DNA from: Dokdonella sp.
Lineage (GTDB): Bacteria > Pseudomonadota > Gammaproteobacteria > Xanthomonadales > Rhodanobacteraceae
Direction: 5' to 3'
Assembly (NCBI GenBank): GCA_019634795.1
Contig: JAHCAR010000009.1
Span: 62,001-126,000, forward strand
Length of the DNA stretch: 64,000 bases
Below, piece by piece: positions 34,198 to 44,041 of this stretch. Every line of letters starts with the position of its first letter. Positions within the stretch are counted from its first letter, which is position 1. The notes below the pieces were generated by a model. The model searched no databases. It was not told the origin of the DNA and worked only from the letters and a program-made list of their open reading frames with translations. The translations under genes were made by a program, and so were the position numbers.

Positions 34198-36111
34198 ATG
34201 AAAACGCGATTGGGACACTACGACATCGTTGCCGAGCTGGGTCGAGGAGGCATGGGCGTGGTCTACAAGGGCCACGAGTCCTCACTCAACCGCTATGTCG
34301 CCATCAAGGTACTGGCTGATTCGCTCGCCCATGACGAAGGCGTCAAGGAACGCTTCCTGCGCGAGGCGCGCAGCATGGCCGCGCTCAACGACCCGCACAT
34401 CATCCAGATCTACTACATCGGAGACGACGAAGGCCAGACCTACTTCGTCATGGAGTTCGTCGAGGGCGAGTCGCTCGGCACCCTGCTCAAGCGCGAGCAC
34501 AAGGTAGCGGTCGGTCCGGCCGCGAAGATCATCTACCAGACCGCGATGGGCCTGGCCACGGCGCACGACAAGGGCGTGATCCATCGCGACATCAAGCCCG
34601 GCAACCTGATGGTGTCGAGCCGCGGCTCGATCAAGATCGCCGACTTCGGCATCGCCCTGTCGAACCAGGACATCTCGAAGAAGCTGACTTCGACCGGCGA
34701 ATTCGTCGGCACCCCGGGCTATCTGTCGCCCGAGGTCTGCCTCGGCAAGCAGGTCGACCGCCGCTCCGACATCTTCTCGCTCGGCATCGTGCTGTTCGAG
34801 ATGCTGGCCGGACGCATGCCGTTCACCGATGAATCGCCACTCGGCCTGATGCTCGAAGTCGTGCGCGCCGAGATTCCCGACGTGCGTCAGCTCAACGGCG
34901 AAGTCGACGAGCAGATCGCCTGGATCCTGTCGAAGATGATCGCCAAGGAGCCGGACGACCGCTACCAGAGCTGCCACGAACTGGCCGAGGACCTGGCCGC
35001 GCATCCGCTGGTCGCCAAGGGTGGCCCGATCACGATCGTGCCGAAGGTTTCTGCCGCCGCAGCGACCCTGATCGGGCAGAAGACGCCGGTCTCCAATGCC
35101 GCCGTCGCGAATACCCGGATCACGCCCTCGGCGCAGCCGATGCCGCCGGCGCATAGCCCCGCGGCCACGGCTCCGGGCAGCGCGCAGCCAGCCTTCGAGC
35201 GCCAGTCCGTGCTCGATCGCCCGACCGATGCCGGCGCCAAGCGCGGCAGTCCGGTGCTGCCGATCGCGATCGCCGCGATCCTCGTACTTGGCCTGATCGG
35301 CGGCGCCTGGGCTTTCCGCGACAAGATCCCTGGACTCAGCGGTCTTGGCGGCGACAAGGTCGTGGCCACCGATACGGGCACGACAAAGACCGTCTCGGCG
35401 ACCGATTCGCCGTCGTCCAATACCCAGAACGTGGCGACCGATCCGGTCGATGCGAGCGCTGCATCGAACACCGGCGACAGCACGTCCAGCGGCGATGCAC
35501 TGGCCGACAACGGTGCCGAGGGCCCGAGTCCGCGTGCCTCGCAGGCCGATGTCGACGCCTTGCGCGACCTGCCGGCCGCACGCGCCTCGGAAGACGCCCA
35601 GGACGGCGTGCCCGTTCCGCGCGCCGACGAGGCGACCGATGTCGCGATGGTGACGCCGAAGAAGACCGTGACCACGCCGCCGAAACCGCACGTGCCGACC
35701 ATCGCGGTCGTCGTCGGCGGTGACGACGTGATCACCGAACCGGCCCGTGATGCCATCGTCAGCCTGCTGCAGCGTCGCGGCTTCCGTGTGATCGAGGCCG
35801 GCGAGGCTTCCGGCAGCAAGCCGAACATGGGCTCGCTGCGCGGCCGCGCCGACGCCGTGGTTTTCGTCCAGGCCAAGCCGGTCGGCTCCCAGCAGCTCAA
35901 CTACTACGGCCAGAGTTCGACGCTCTACACCGTGCAGATGGGGGTCAAGGCCTATCGCGTTTCGGACGGCAGCACGCTCTGGAGCAGCGGCATGGAGCAG
36001 GTCAACTTCAGCACGCTGAACGCGACCGAGAAGGCCCAGGAAGCAGTCGAACCGCTGCTCGATGCGGTCGACAGCAACCTCGACGAGTTCCGTTCGCGCC
36101 GCCGCGGTTAG
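34198..36111 (+). CDS. Membrane Ser/Thr protein kinase (PknB-like)
   Basis: A 637-residue Hanks-type kinase. The kinase domain spans about 8-270: glycine loop GRGGMG 15-20, ATP lysine K37, catalytic HRDIKPGN 129-136, DFG 149-151, all intact. A Pro/Ala-rich linker leads to one transmembrane segment (about 353-373). Then comes an acidic, low-complexity stretch and a folded C-terminal domain (about 500-630, VPTIAVVVGGDDVITEPARDAIVSLLQRRGF...). The C-terminal domain would face the periplasm; it lacks PASTA or TPR repeats and I cannot name it. Its GADAVVFVQAK-like core resembles penicillin-binding or LpoB/CsgG-like lipoprotein folds only loosely. An exact CRP/Clp site lies upstream and a strong terminator downstream. 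Confidence 0.9.
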   Translation: MKTRLGHYDIVAELGRGGMGVVYKGHESSLNRYVAIKVLADSLAHDEGVKERFLREARSMAALNDPHIIQIYYIGDDEGQTYFVMEFVEGESLGTLLKREHKVAVGPAAKIIYQTAMGLATAHDKGVIHRDIKPGNLMVSSRGSIKIADFGIALSNQDISKKLTSTGEFVGTPGYLSPEVCLGKQVDRRSDIFSLGIVLFEMLAGRMPFTDESPLGLMLEVVRAEIPDVRQLNGEVDEQIAWILSKMIAKEPDDRYQSCHELAEDLAAHPLVAKGGPITIVPKVSAAAATLIGQKTPVSNAAVANTRITPSAQPMPPAHSPAATAPGSAQPAFERQSVLDRPTDAGAKRGSPVLPIAIAAILVLGLIGGAWAFRDKIPGLSGLGGDKVVATDTGTTKTVSATDSPSSNTQNVATDPVDASAASNTGDSTSSGDALADNGAEGPSPRASQADVDALRDLPAARASEDAQDGVPVPRADEATDVAMVTPKKTVTTPPKPHVPTIAVVVGGDDVITEPARDAIVSLLQRRGFRVIEAGEASGSKPNMGSLRGRADAVVFVQAKPVGSQQLNYYGQSSTLYTVQMGVKAYRVSDGSTLWSSGMEQVNFSTLNATEKAQEAVEPLLDAVDSNLDEFRSRRRG

Positions 36112-36126
36112 GCGTTTCGCAATCCG

Positions 36127-36156
36127 AAAAAGGGCGGGCCTCGGCCCGCCCTTTTT
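36127..36156 (+). terminator. Rho-independent terminator of the kinase gene
   Basis: AAAAAGGGCGGGCC pairs with GGCCCGCCCTTTTT around a two-base loop, 16 bases after the kinase stop. The stem is GC-rich and ends in a T-run. Confidence 0.92.
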
Positions 36157-36245
36157 CATTCGGCGCGCTTGGGATCTCGCACGTCCCCGCATGTTTGCAG
36201 GAAGAGTCTTGAGGCTCGACGCTCTTTGATATCGTGCGGGAAGAG

Positions 36246-36665
36246 CATCGCGGCTGAAGCAACAACGAAGCGGAAACGCGTCAAGCGCCATCAAGCCCGC
36301 GCCACTCATCCGCGCACCTGTCGCCTTCGCAAGAGCGCGTTCACGCGCGATGCTTTTCGTCACGGTGCGCAAAAGGCATCGCGGCTGAAGCCGCTTCCTA
36401 CAACGAAGCGGCAACGCAGCGACAGCCATCGAAGCCCGCGCCGCAGGTCGCCCGCTCTTCGTAGGAGCGCGTTCACGCGCGATGCGTTTCGTCACGATGC
36501 GCAAGACGCATCGCGGCTGAAGCAACAACGAGGCGGAAACGCGTCAAGCGCCATCAAAGCCCGCACCACTCATCCGCGCACCTGTCGCCTTCGCAAGAGC
36601 GCGTTCACGCGCGATGCGTTTCGTCACGATGCGCAGAAGGCATCGCGGCTGAAGTCGCTACAACA
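36246..36665. repeat. REP-type repeat field with a 263-base direct repeat
   Basis: At least three left arms (GAGCGCGTTCACGCGCGATG at about 36333, 36465 and 36597) and four right arms (GCATCGCGGCTGAAG at about 36245, 36376, 36508 and 36645) alternate. On top of this, a block of roughly 125 bases starting CATCGCGGCTGAAGCAACAA at 36246 is repeated almost exactly at 36509, a 263-base period. No gene is seen between the kinase terminator and uvrD. The arms are a variant of the repeats at 18933 and 53696. Confidence 0.8.
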
Positions 36666-36709
36666 AAATTCAGCGAACGAAGCCCAAGCCTCCGGCCGAC
36701 ATTTCTGCT

Positions 36710-39001
36710 CTAGACCGCCGATAGATTCGCGTAGGCCAGCACCAGCCACTTCTGTCCGGAGCTCTCGAAGTTGACCTGGACGCGCGTGTGCGCGCCGCTG
36801 CCTTCGTAATCGACGACCACGCCCTCGCCGAAATTGGCATGGCTGACCCGCTGGCCGAGCTTGAGCGATGGCGCTTCGGTTTCGAACGATCCGGGTCGCG
36901 ACGACAGCGACATCGGTCGACTCACCTGCACGCGCGGGCGTACCTCGTGCAGCAGGTCGGACGGGATCTCGCTGAGGAAGCGCGAGGGTCGACCGTACAT
37001 TTCCATGCCATGCATGCGCCGGGTTTCCGCGTAGCAGAGCAGCAGGTGCCGGCGCGCACGGGTGATGCCGACATAGGCCAGGCGACGCTCCTCCTCGAGC
37101 CGGCCCGGTTCCTCGAGCGACTTGTGGCTCGGAAACAGGCCGTCCTCGAGCCCAACCAGGAACACCAGCGGGAATTCGAGGCCCTTGGCCGAGTGCAGGG
37201 TCATGAGCTGTACGCAGTCCTGCCAGGCCTCGCCCTGGGTTTCGCCTGCTTCGAGGGCCGCATGCGAGAGGAAAGCGGCGAGCTCGGAGAGGCCGGCTTC
37301 CAGGTCTTCCGGGGTGCGCTCGAAGCGACTCGCCACGTTGATCAGCTCGTCGAGGTTCTCGAGACGTGACTCGGCGCTGGTCTTGTCCTTCTCGTGGTAT
37401 TCGCGCAGGCCCGAACGCACGATCGCGTGGTCCATCTGCTCGGCCAGCGGCAGCGGTTCGTCGGCGTTCGCCGAATCAGCATCCGCAATCGCTGCGTCGA
37501 CCTCATCCGCGGCCAGACCTGGATCGCCCGCTGTCGTTGTGTATTCGGCCGCTTGCACGAGCGCCGGTGCCGGCTCGGCCACGAGGCAGTCGCGAGCCAG
37601 CCCCTCGATCAGTTCGAGGAAGGCGCGCAGGGCGTTCTTCGCGCGACCCGCCAGGGTGCTGTCTGTCAGCTCGCCGAGCACGGCCTCCCACATCGAGGTG
37701 TCCTCGCGGCGCGCGCGTGCGCGCAGCAGGTCGATGGTGCGGTCGCCGATGCCGCGCGGTGGCGTGTTGACCACGCGCTCGAAGGCGGCATCGTCGTGGC
37801 GGTTGGCGATCAGGCGCAGGTAGGCCAGCGCATCCTTGATTTCGGCGCGGTCGAAGAAGCGCTGCCCGCCATAGACGCGATAGGCGATGTTGTTCTGGAC
37901 CAGCTGCTCTTCGAAATTTCGCGATTGCGCGTTCGAGCGATAGAGGATGGCGACCTCGCTGGCGGCGTGATCAGCCTTGATGTACTCGCGGATGCGCTCG
38001 ATGACGAAGCGTGCTTCGTCCTGCTCGTTGTAGGCCGCATAGACCTCGATCGGATCGCCGCTGCCGTCGGCTGTCCACAGCTGCTTGCCGAGCCGGCTCG
38101 GATTGTGCGCAATGACCGCGTTGGCGGCGCCGAGGATGTTCGCCGTCGACCGGTAGTTCTGCTCGAGGCGGATCGTCTTCGCGTTCGGAAAATCGCGCAG
38201 GAAATGCTGCACGTTTTCGACCCGCGCGCCGCGCCAGCCGTAGATGGCCTGATCGTCGTCGCCGACGACGAACACCTGCCCGCTGTTGCCGGCGAGCACG
38301 CGGATCCACGCGTACTGCAGGGTATTGGTGTCCTGGAACTCGTCGATCAGCAGGTGCCGGTAGCGCTCGCGGTAGTGCGCGAGCAGGGCCTCGTCATTGA
38401 GCCAGAGCTCGTGCGCGCGCAGCAGCAGCTCGGCGAAATCGACCAGCCCGGCCCGCTGGCAGGCCCGCTCATAGGCGACATAGATGTCTATCAGGGTGCC
38501 GGCCAGCGGATTGCCGGCGGCATCGATCGCCTCGGGTCGCTTGCCTTCGTCCTTGGCCGAGTTGATGAACCAGGCGGCCTGGCGCGGCGGAAAGCGGGCC
38601 TCGTCGATGCCGAGACCCTGGATCGTGCGCTTGATCAGGCGCTGCTGATCGTCCGAATCGATGATCTGGAAGGATTCGGGCAGGTTCGCCTCACGCCAGT
38701 GCCGGCGCAGCAGGCGGTGGGCGATGCCGTGGAAGGTACCGATGCTGAGCCCACGCGGGCCGTCGCCGACCAGGGTCTGCGTGCGCAGGCGCATCTCGGC
38801 AGCGGCCTTGTTGGTGAACGTGACGGCGAGAATCGACCACGGCGAAACGCGCTCGACCTCGAGCAACCAGCCGATGCGGTGGGTGAGCACGCGGGTCTTG
38901 CCCGAGCCGGCCCCGGCCAGAACCAGATAGTGGCCGGCAGGTGCCGTTACCGCTTCGCGCTGGGCCGGATTGAGGTCATCCAGCAGGTGGGAAACATCCA
39001 T
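36710..39001 (-). CDS. uvrD: DNA helicase II
   Basis: A 763-residue superfamily 1 3'-5' helicase for nucleotide-excision and mismatch repair. Motif I is GAGSGKTRVL near residue 30, motif II DEFQDTN, motif III VFVVGDDDQAIYGWRGA, motif IV ENYRST, motif V TLHSAKGLEFPLVFLVG and motif VI AYVGITRARRHL. Length and the UvrD-type C-terminus (FGEGVVVDYEGSGAHTRVQVNF) separate it from Rep and PcrA. It is transcribed alone on the minus strand. Confidence 0.95.
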   Translation of the reverse strand: MDVSHLLDDLNPAQREAVTAPAGHYLVLAGAGSGKTRVLTHRIGWLLEVERVSPWSILAVTFTNKAAAEMRLRTQTLVGDGPRGLSIGTFHGIAHRLLRRHWREANLPESFQIIDSDDQQRLIKRTIQGLGIDEARFPPRQAAWFINSAKDEGKRPEAIDAAGNPLAGTLIDIYVAYERACQRAGLVDFAELLLRAHELWLNDEALLAHYRERYRHLLIDEFQDTNTLQYAWIRVLAGNSGQVFVVGDDDQAIYGWRGARVENVQHFLRDFPNAKTIRLEQNYRSTANILGAANAVIAHNPSRLGKQLWTADGSGDPIEVYAAYNEQDEARFVIERIREYIKADHAASEVAILYRSNAQSRNFEEQLVQNNIAYRVYGGQRFFDRAEIKDALAYLRLIANRHDDAAFERVVNTPPRGIGDRTIDLLRARARREDTSMWEAVLGELTDSTLAGRAKNALRAFLELIEGLARDCLVAEPAPALVQAAEYTTTAGDPGLAADEVDAAIADADSANADEPLPLAEQMDHAIVRSGLREYHEKDKTSAESRLENLDELINVASRFERTPEDLEAGLSELAAFLSHAALEAGETQGEAWQDCVQLMTLHSAKGLEFPLVFLVGLEDGLFPSHKSLEEPGRLEEERRLAYVGITRARRHLLLCYAETRRMHGMEMYGRPSRFLSEIPSDLLHEVRPRVQVSRPMSLSSRPGSFETEAPSLKLGQRVSHANFGEGVVVDYEGSGAHTRVQVNFESSGQKWLVLAYANLSAV

Positions 39002-39087
39002 CAGCCCATCCTAGCCGATGGGCCGAAACGATGCCGGTGACGGTCGCGACGCCGTGTTGCAGCCGTCGCGACCGCGGGTCGCAGGGG

Positions 39088-39306
39088 TCAGCCCTTGCGC
39101 ATGGCGCCGGCAGCGACCAGGCCCAGTCCAACCAGGGCTCCGATTCCCCCGATCCATTGCGGCACCGTTTTTTCCTGCTTTACGGTCGCCGAGAAATCGC
39201 CGACCTTGAGCACTTCCTTGTCCTTGCTGAAGTTGAGATTGCCGGTAAAGGCGGCGGCACCCACGGCGATCAGCAGGATTCCCGCAATGATCAGGCCCAT
39301 GCGCAT
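39088..39306 (-). CDS. Small two-segment membrane protein
   Basis: A 72-residue protein with hydrophobic segments at about 3-20 and 49-68 separated by a short polar, Lys-rich loop (NFSKDKEVLKVGDFSATVKQEK). The Met at 39306 starts right before the first segment. It resembles small proteins annotated as DUF3185-like, but I am not sure. It has no operon partner. Confidence 0.65.
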   Translation of the reverse strand: MRMGLIIAGILLIAVGAAAFTGNLNFSKDKEVLKVGDFSATVKQEKTVPQWIGGIGALVGLGLVAAGAMRKG

Positions 39307-39425
39307 GGTGATTTCCCCAGTCTGGTTGTTTGAAGTCCCGAGCATGTCGGTCGCTTGCTGAACGCACAATAGCCGGCGCTGCCGGCACGCGGCTGGCGTT
39401 CAGAAACGGAATCACGAGCGACGCC

Positions 39426-40049
39426 TCAGTGGGCGCCGGCCGGTTTCGTTCGCGGAATGCCCTGCATGATGCGGTCGGTATAGGCGATACCGATCGCGGA
39501 AAGGATGAAGACGCAGTGGATGATGGTCTGCCACATGACGCCGGCCGAGGTCAGGGTCGAGCAGGTCTGTACAGCGCCGGTGAGGGCCGCCTGAGCGGCG
39601 CTGACGAGCGCGTCACCTGTGCAGAACGGAAGTCCCTCGAGCGTTCCGGCCGCGATGAAGGTCTTGAGCAGGTGGATCGAGGAGATGCCGATGATCGCCA
39701 TCGCCAGCTTGACCTTGAGCACCGAGGCATTGACGTGGCTCAGCCATTCGGGCTGGTCCGGATGGCCCTGCAGGCCGAGCCGCGAAACGAAGGTTTCGTA
39801 GCCGCCGACGATGACCATGATAAGGAGGTTCGAGATCATCACGACGTCGATCAGGCCGAGCACGATCAGCATGATCTGCTGCTCACCGAACGAGGTCGCA
39901 TGCATGATCAGGTGCAGCAGTTCCTTGATGAACAGCACCACGTAGACGCCCTGGGCGACGATCAGGCCCAGATACAGCGGCAGCTGCAGCCAGCGCGATG
40001 AGAAGATCAGGGCGGGGAAGAAGCTCAGTGGCGGCTTGGCGGACGTCAT
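39426..40049 (-). CDS. UPF0114 (YqhA) family membrane protein
   Basis: A 207-residue inner-membrane protein with about four hydrophobic segments. [46 protein letters not shown] and [19 protein letters not shown] are the conserved UPF0114 blocks. No biochemical role is established for the family. Confidence 0.92.
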   Translation of the reverse strand: MTSAKPPLSFFPALIFSSRWLQLPLYLGLIVAQGVYVVLFIKELLHLIMHATSFGEQQIMLIVLGLIDVVMISNLLIMVIVGGYETFVSRLGLQGHPDQPEWLSHVNASVLKVKLAMAIIGISSIHLLKTFIAAGTLEGLPFCTGDALVSAAQAALTGAVQTCSTLTSAGVMWQTIIHCVFILSAIGIAYTDRIMQGIPRTKPAGAH

Positions 40050-40111
40050 TCGGCGACCTGGTCGGAAGGTAGGGCGCGCGATTCTAGCAAGTGATTCCGT
40101 CCGCGATCATT

Positions 40112-40984
40112 TCAGCGTCGCGAAAAGGACCCGCTCTGCAGGTCGCGAATCGCCTCGACGATCTGTTCGGGCGTATTCATGACGAACGGGCCGTACTTGC
40201 TGACCGGCTCGCGCAAGGGCTTGCCGGCGATGACGAGCATTCGCGTGGCGATGTCGCCCGTGGCGACGGGCACGCGGTCACCCGCCTCGAGGACGCCGAG
40301 CTCCCCATGCAGGAGAACCTGGGTATCCGCACCCAGTCCGACCGCAGCACCGCCTTCGTAAACGTAGACAAAGGCGCTGTGCGTGGACGGTACCGGCACA
40401 TCGATCCGCGCCCCGGCCTCGAGCGCGAGGTCGAAAAATACGGGTGCCGTCGCCACGCCGCGGATCGGCCCGACCAGGTTGCCGAAGCTACCGGCGATCA
40501 CGCGCACCTCGACGCCGCGCGCCACCTGGACCAGCGGAATGCGCTCGGGAGCGACATCCTGGTAGCGCGGATCGGCCATCTTCTCGCCGGCCGGCAGGTT
40601 GACCCAGAGCTGGAAACCCCAGAGCAGGCCGTCGTCAGCCTCGGGCATTTCCGAATGGACGATGCCGCGACCGGCCGTCATCCATTGCACGCCGCCGGGA
40701 ACCAGCACCCCGCTGTGGCCCTGGTCGTCGCCGTGCCGCATGCGCCCGGCGAGCAGGTAGGTGACTGTCTCGAAACCTCGGTGCGGATGGTCGGGAAACC
40801 CCGCCCGGTAATCGCCCGGCCGGTCGGAGCGGAACTCGTCGAAAAGCAGGAATGGATCAAGCATGTCGAAATCGCGCTGCCCGATAATCCGGTTCAGTTT
40901 GACGCCCGCGCCGTCGCTGACCGGCTGGCCACGGACAACCCGGCCGAGGGCTCGAGGCGGATTGCGGACTAGGGTGTTGGCCAT
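40112..40984 (-). CDS. Pirin family protein
   Basis: A 290-residue bicupin. The metal-binding HPHRGFET and HSEMPE segments carry the conserved His and Glu of pirins; some bacterial pirins are quercetin dioxygenases, others are of unknown role. The start at 40984 is chosen over 41008 because homologues begin near NTLVRNPPRALGRVV. It is divergent from the first cyclase gene. Confidence 0.92.
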   Translation of the reverse strand: MANTLVRNPPRALGRVVRGQPVSDGAGVKLNRIIGQRDFDMLDPFLLFDEFRSDRPGDYRAGFPDHPHRGFETVTYLLAGRMRHGDDQGHSGVLVPGGVQWMTAGRGIVHSEMPEADDGLLWGFQLWVNLPAGEKMADPRYQDVAPERIPLVQVARGVEVRVIAGSFGNLVGPIRGVATAPVFFDLALEAGARIDVPVPSTHSAFVYVYEGGAAVGLGADTQVLLHGELGVLEAGDRVPVATGDIATRMLVIAGKPLREPVSKYGPFVMNTPEQIVEAIRDLQSGSFSRR

Positions 40985-41374
40985 GCGAAGTTCCGGAAAC
41001 GGTTGCAAATCGTCGGGCGGCAGGCGCCGGTGCGGCCGCCGGCCTGTCCAAATCGAGGCAAGAAACCTGCCAAATGCGGCCCGGGCACGTCCCGTCCGGA
41101 CCCGTTGTGGCGGCTCCTTGCAGAGCGCACCCGGACCGCTCTTCCAGGCGACCCGACGGCTGCCGCCAGCCCATCGGGTCGCCTTTCCGACTTACGAAAG
41201 ACGGCGTAGATCGACGAAACGTCGCAGGATTGGACCTGCGCAAGTCTCGCCGTCGCGTATTCCCGAGTCCCTGCGCGGACGGACGAAAATCATGCACCAT
41301 CCTGAATACAGTGGAATTTTTGCACTCTTCGGCGCAGAATCCGGTGTCCTGCCCGTGGAGAACAGGGAATCGTC
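40985..41374. other. Intergenic region upstream of the first cyclase gene
   Basis: About 390 bases with no gene. It holds a perfect ten-base dyad (GGCGACCCGA at 41147-41156 with TCGGGTCGCC at 41174-41183, 17-base loop). Near its right end is the 9-mer GCGCAGAAT (41332-41340), which also occurs upstream of the second cyclase gene (44465-44473). It must contain promoters for the pirin gene and cyclase 1; I could not assign them. Confidence 0.5.
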
Positions 41375-44041
41375 GTGAACGCAGGCGTGGCCACCGAAGT
41401 CGACCCGCAATCCCTCGCCAGCTCGATGCTGCGTACGCTGGTGCTGTGCGACCTGGTCGACTCGACCGGCCTCGTCGAGCGCCTCGGTGACCGCGAGGCG
41501 GCCGAACTGATCCGCAAGCACGATCGCCTGGCACGCACCCTGGCCGACCGCCACGGCGGCCGCGAGATCGACAAGACCGACGGCTTCCTGATGATGTTCG
41601 AACGCCCGATCCAGGCGGTCGCCTTCGCCCTCGATTACCAGCGCGGCCTGCGCCAGCTCAATGCCGCCGAGCAGACCGCCCTCAGTGCCCGGGTCGGCAT
41701 CCATGTCGGCGATGTCGTGGTCTGGGACAACAGCAGCGAGGACGTGGCCAAGGGCGCCAAGCCGGTCGAGGTCGAGGGCCTGGTCAAGCCGATCACCTCG
41801 CGCCTGATGGGCCTGGCCCTGCCCGGCCAGATCCTGCTCTCTAACATCGCCTACGACCTCGCCCATCGTGCCCAGGGTGAGCTTGGCGACCTGCTCGAGA
41901 GCGTGCGCTGGCGTACCCACGGGCGTTACCGCTTCCGTGGCGTGCCCGATCCGGTGGCCGTGTTCGAAGTCGGCGAGGAAGGCCTGGCCCCGCTCAAGGC
42001 GCCGCCGTGGTCGAGCAAGGCGCATCGCGAGGTGCCGTTCTGGCGGCGCCCGGCGACCGTGGTCATCGAGGCCCTGGTCGTGGCCGCCCTGATCGCCGTG
42101 CCGATCGTGATGTTCCTGAGGCCGGACCCGGCCATCGCCTTCGCCAACCGCGACTGGGTCGTGGTCGGCAGCCTGCACAACCTGACCGGCGAGACGGTCT
42201 TCGACGATGCGCTCGAAAGCGCCCTGCGCATCGGCCTGGAGCAGTCGCGCTACGTCAACGTGATGCCCGACCTGAAGGTCCGCGACACGGTCACGCGCAT
42301 GCAGCGCGATCCGGACAAGACCGAGATCGACCGCGCGGTCGGCTCCGAAGTGGCGATCCGCGACGGCGCCAAGGCCCTGATCCTGCCGACCATCGCCGAG
42401 ATCGGCGGACGCGTGCGCATCACCGCCGAGGTGATCGACCCGCAGACCCAGACCACGGTCTACTCCGAGACCGCCGACGGCATCGGCAAGGAATCGATCC
42501 TGCCCTCGCTCGACACGATCAACAGTCGACTGCGCGTGCGTCTCGGCGAGGCCCTGGCCACGGTATCCAAGGAATCGATGCCGCTGGAGAAGGTGGCGAC
42601 GAAAAATATCGACGCCTTGAAAGCCTATTCGTTAGCCGTCGAGGCGATCGATGCCGGCGACCGGGAGCAGACGACCGTCCTCTTGCGCAATGCCATCGCA
42701 TTGGACAGCGGCTTTTCACGGGCGCGCATCGAGTTGGCCAATTCGCTCCTCATTGGCGGAGAACGCAAGGAAGCCCGGATGCAATTGGAGACGGCGCTCG
42801 AAGCGAGTGATCGGCTGGGGACCCGCGATCGATTCATGGCCGAGGCGCTGCTGGCTGACTTCACTTCTCCCCGACTCTCCCTGCGGAAATGGAAGGCGCT
42901 TGCAGACTCCTATCCGGATTTCTTCCAGGCGCAAGGGTCCTACGGCTACTTTGCCTGGACCTATGCCAATGACTTCCAGGAAGCGATCATCGCCACGCGA
43001 AGGAATGCCGTGGTGCAGAACCCCCATGCCGGCGTCGGACACTATCTTCTCGGCACCTTGCTGACCGGGGTCGGCAAGTACGCAGAAGCCGAGAATGAAT
43101 TCGACCAAGCCGAGCGGCTCGGAACGCGCTTCCAGAACACCTATCTTGGTGCGTCCTGGGCCGCCCAGCGCCGGTTCGACAAGATGCGCGACGTACTGGA
43201 TCGGGGCCGAAGCAGCGACACTCCGGTGGATCGCTTGACCACGCGTATTTTCCAGATGGCGTTTGCCCTCGACGAGGGCGACTGGCAGGCACTGCGATCG
43301 ATGCTGGGCAATGAAGACCATGCACGCCCCGAACTGGATGCGGACCAGGAGAACATGCTGCGGGATGCCGAGGTCAGCGCGTCCATGGCCCTGGAATCCG
43401 ATGCAAGGCCCATCTTTCAGCGCGATCGCGATGCTACTCCGTCATCCGGCGAGAACGATGACGTGTTTTCGCGCAATGCCAGCCTGTTGGTGCGCGCCCT
43501 GTTGGCGAGCCGGTCAGGCGACGAGGCCGCGACGACCGCCTTGCTGGCGAGAGTCGACCCCTCATCGACCAACGGCGATTTCCCCGACCTGCAGAAACTG
43601 AATGAACTGGTCGGCGCACAGCGCCTTCTGACCAAGGGAGAAATGCAGGCGGCAGCGACGAAGCTCGGTCGCCTGATCGATGGCAACGAGCTCAACGCAA
43701 CCCATCTTCTGCTGATGGACGCCCTCGCCGGCCAAGGCGACTTCGCCGGGGCACGCGAACAGGCGCGCTGGTTGGCGTCCCATCGCGGCCGGGCCTATGC
43801 GCAAGCCAGCGTCAATTTGGCATTCGCCCCGTTCGACGTGGCCCAGTCCAATCTGGCGCTACTCTACGATGCGGAGTACTCGGCACGTCTTGGTGAGAAC
43901 GAAATAGCGCAGGAAAAGCTTGCCGGATTCCTGCGAAACTGGGCGCTGGAGCGAGGCCCGGACTGGATCGCAAGCCGGGTAACCGCATTGCGCTCCAGTC
44001 TCGAATCGGCGCCGGCCAACGGCCTACCGGCGAAGTCTTAG
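41375..44041 (+). CDS. Cyclase-TM-TPR protein of a putative peptide modification system (copy 1)
   Basis: An 888-residue membrane protein. Residues about 20-200 are a class III adenylate/guanylate cyclase-like domain (TLVLCDLVDSTGL, KTDGFLMMF, ARVGIHVGDVVV, TSRLMGLALPGQILLS). One transmembrane segment follows (about 229-248), then a TolB-like/alpha-beta domain to about 400, then TPR-like helices to the end. One metal Asp (D26) and a second candidate (D69) are present, but the usual V-N-x-A-x-R transition-state motif reads VKPITSR, so catalysis may be altered or lost. Start is GTG, with AGGGAATC upstream. The 5' half is nearly identical to the gene at 44514; the TPR half is not. Its last 18 bases overlap a convergent precursor-peptide gene. 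I recall this family as 'putative peptide modification system cyclase'; its role is unproven. Confidence 0.85.
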   Translation: MNAGVATEVDPQSLASSMLRTLVLCDLVDSTGLVERLGDREAAELIRKHDRLARTLADRHGGREIDKTDGFLMMFERPIQAVAFALDYQRGLRQLNAAEQTALSARVGIHVGDVVVWDNSSEDVAKGAKPVEVEGLVKPITSRLMGLALPGQILLSNIAYDLAHRAQGELGDLLESVRWRTHGRYRFRGVPDPVAVFEVGEEGLAPLKAPPWSSKAHREVPFWRRPATVVIEALVVAALIAVPIVMFLRPDPAIAFANRDWVVVGSLHNLTGETVFDDALESALRIGLEQSRYVNVMPDLKVRDTVTRMQRDPDKTEIDRAVGSEVAIRDGAKALILPTIAEIGGRVRITAEVIDPQTQTTVYSETADGIGKESILPSLDTINSRLRVRLGEALATVSKESMPLEKVATKNIDALKAYSLAVEAIDAGDREQTTVLLRNAIALDSGFSRARIELANSLLIGGERKEARMQLETALEASDRLGTRDRFMAEALLADFTSPRLSLRKWKALADSYPDFFQAQGSYGYFAWTYANDFQEAIIATRRNAVVQNPHAGVGHYLLGTLLTGVGKYAEAENEFDQAERLGTRFQNTYLGASWAAQRRFDKMRDVLDRGRSSDTPVDRLTTRIFQMAFALDEGDWQALRSMLGNEDHARPELDADQENMLRDAEVSASMALESDARPIFQRDRDATPSSGENDDVFSRNASLLVRALLASRSGDEAATTALLARVDPSSTNGDFPDLQKLNELVGAQRLLTKGEMQAAATKLGRLIDGNELNATHLLLMDALAGQGDFAGAREQARWLASHRGRAYAQASVNLAFAPFDVAQSNLALLYDAEYSARLGENEIAQEKLAGFLRNWALERGPDWIASRVTALRSSLESAPANGLPAKS
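41454..42590 (+). repeat. 1.1-kb direct repeat, left copy (cyclase N-terminal half)
   Basis: This block is repeated 3139 bases downstream at 44593-45729 with only a handful of mismatches visible by eye (for example GGTGAC/GGCGAC near the left edge and GACACG/GACACC near the right). Identity collapses abruptly after the codons for SKESMPLEKV, where the TPR regions begin. This suggests recent duplication or continuing gene conversion limited to the cyclase, membrane and TolB-like part. Confidence 0.9.

Noticed and set aside
36246..36665. CRISPR array
   Set aside because: The repeats are palindromic REP arms of alternating orientation with irregular spacing, not 28-37-base direct repeats with unique spacers, and no cas gene is near.
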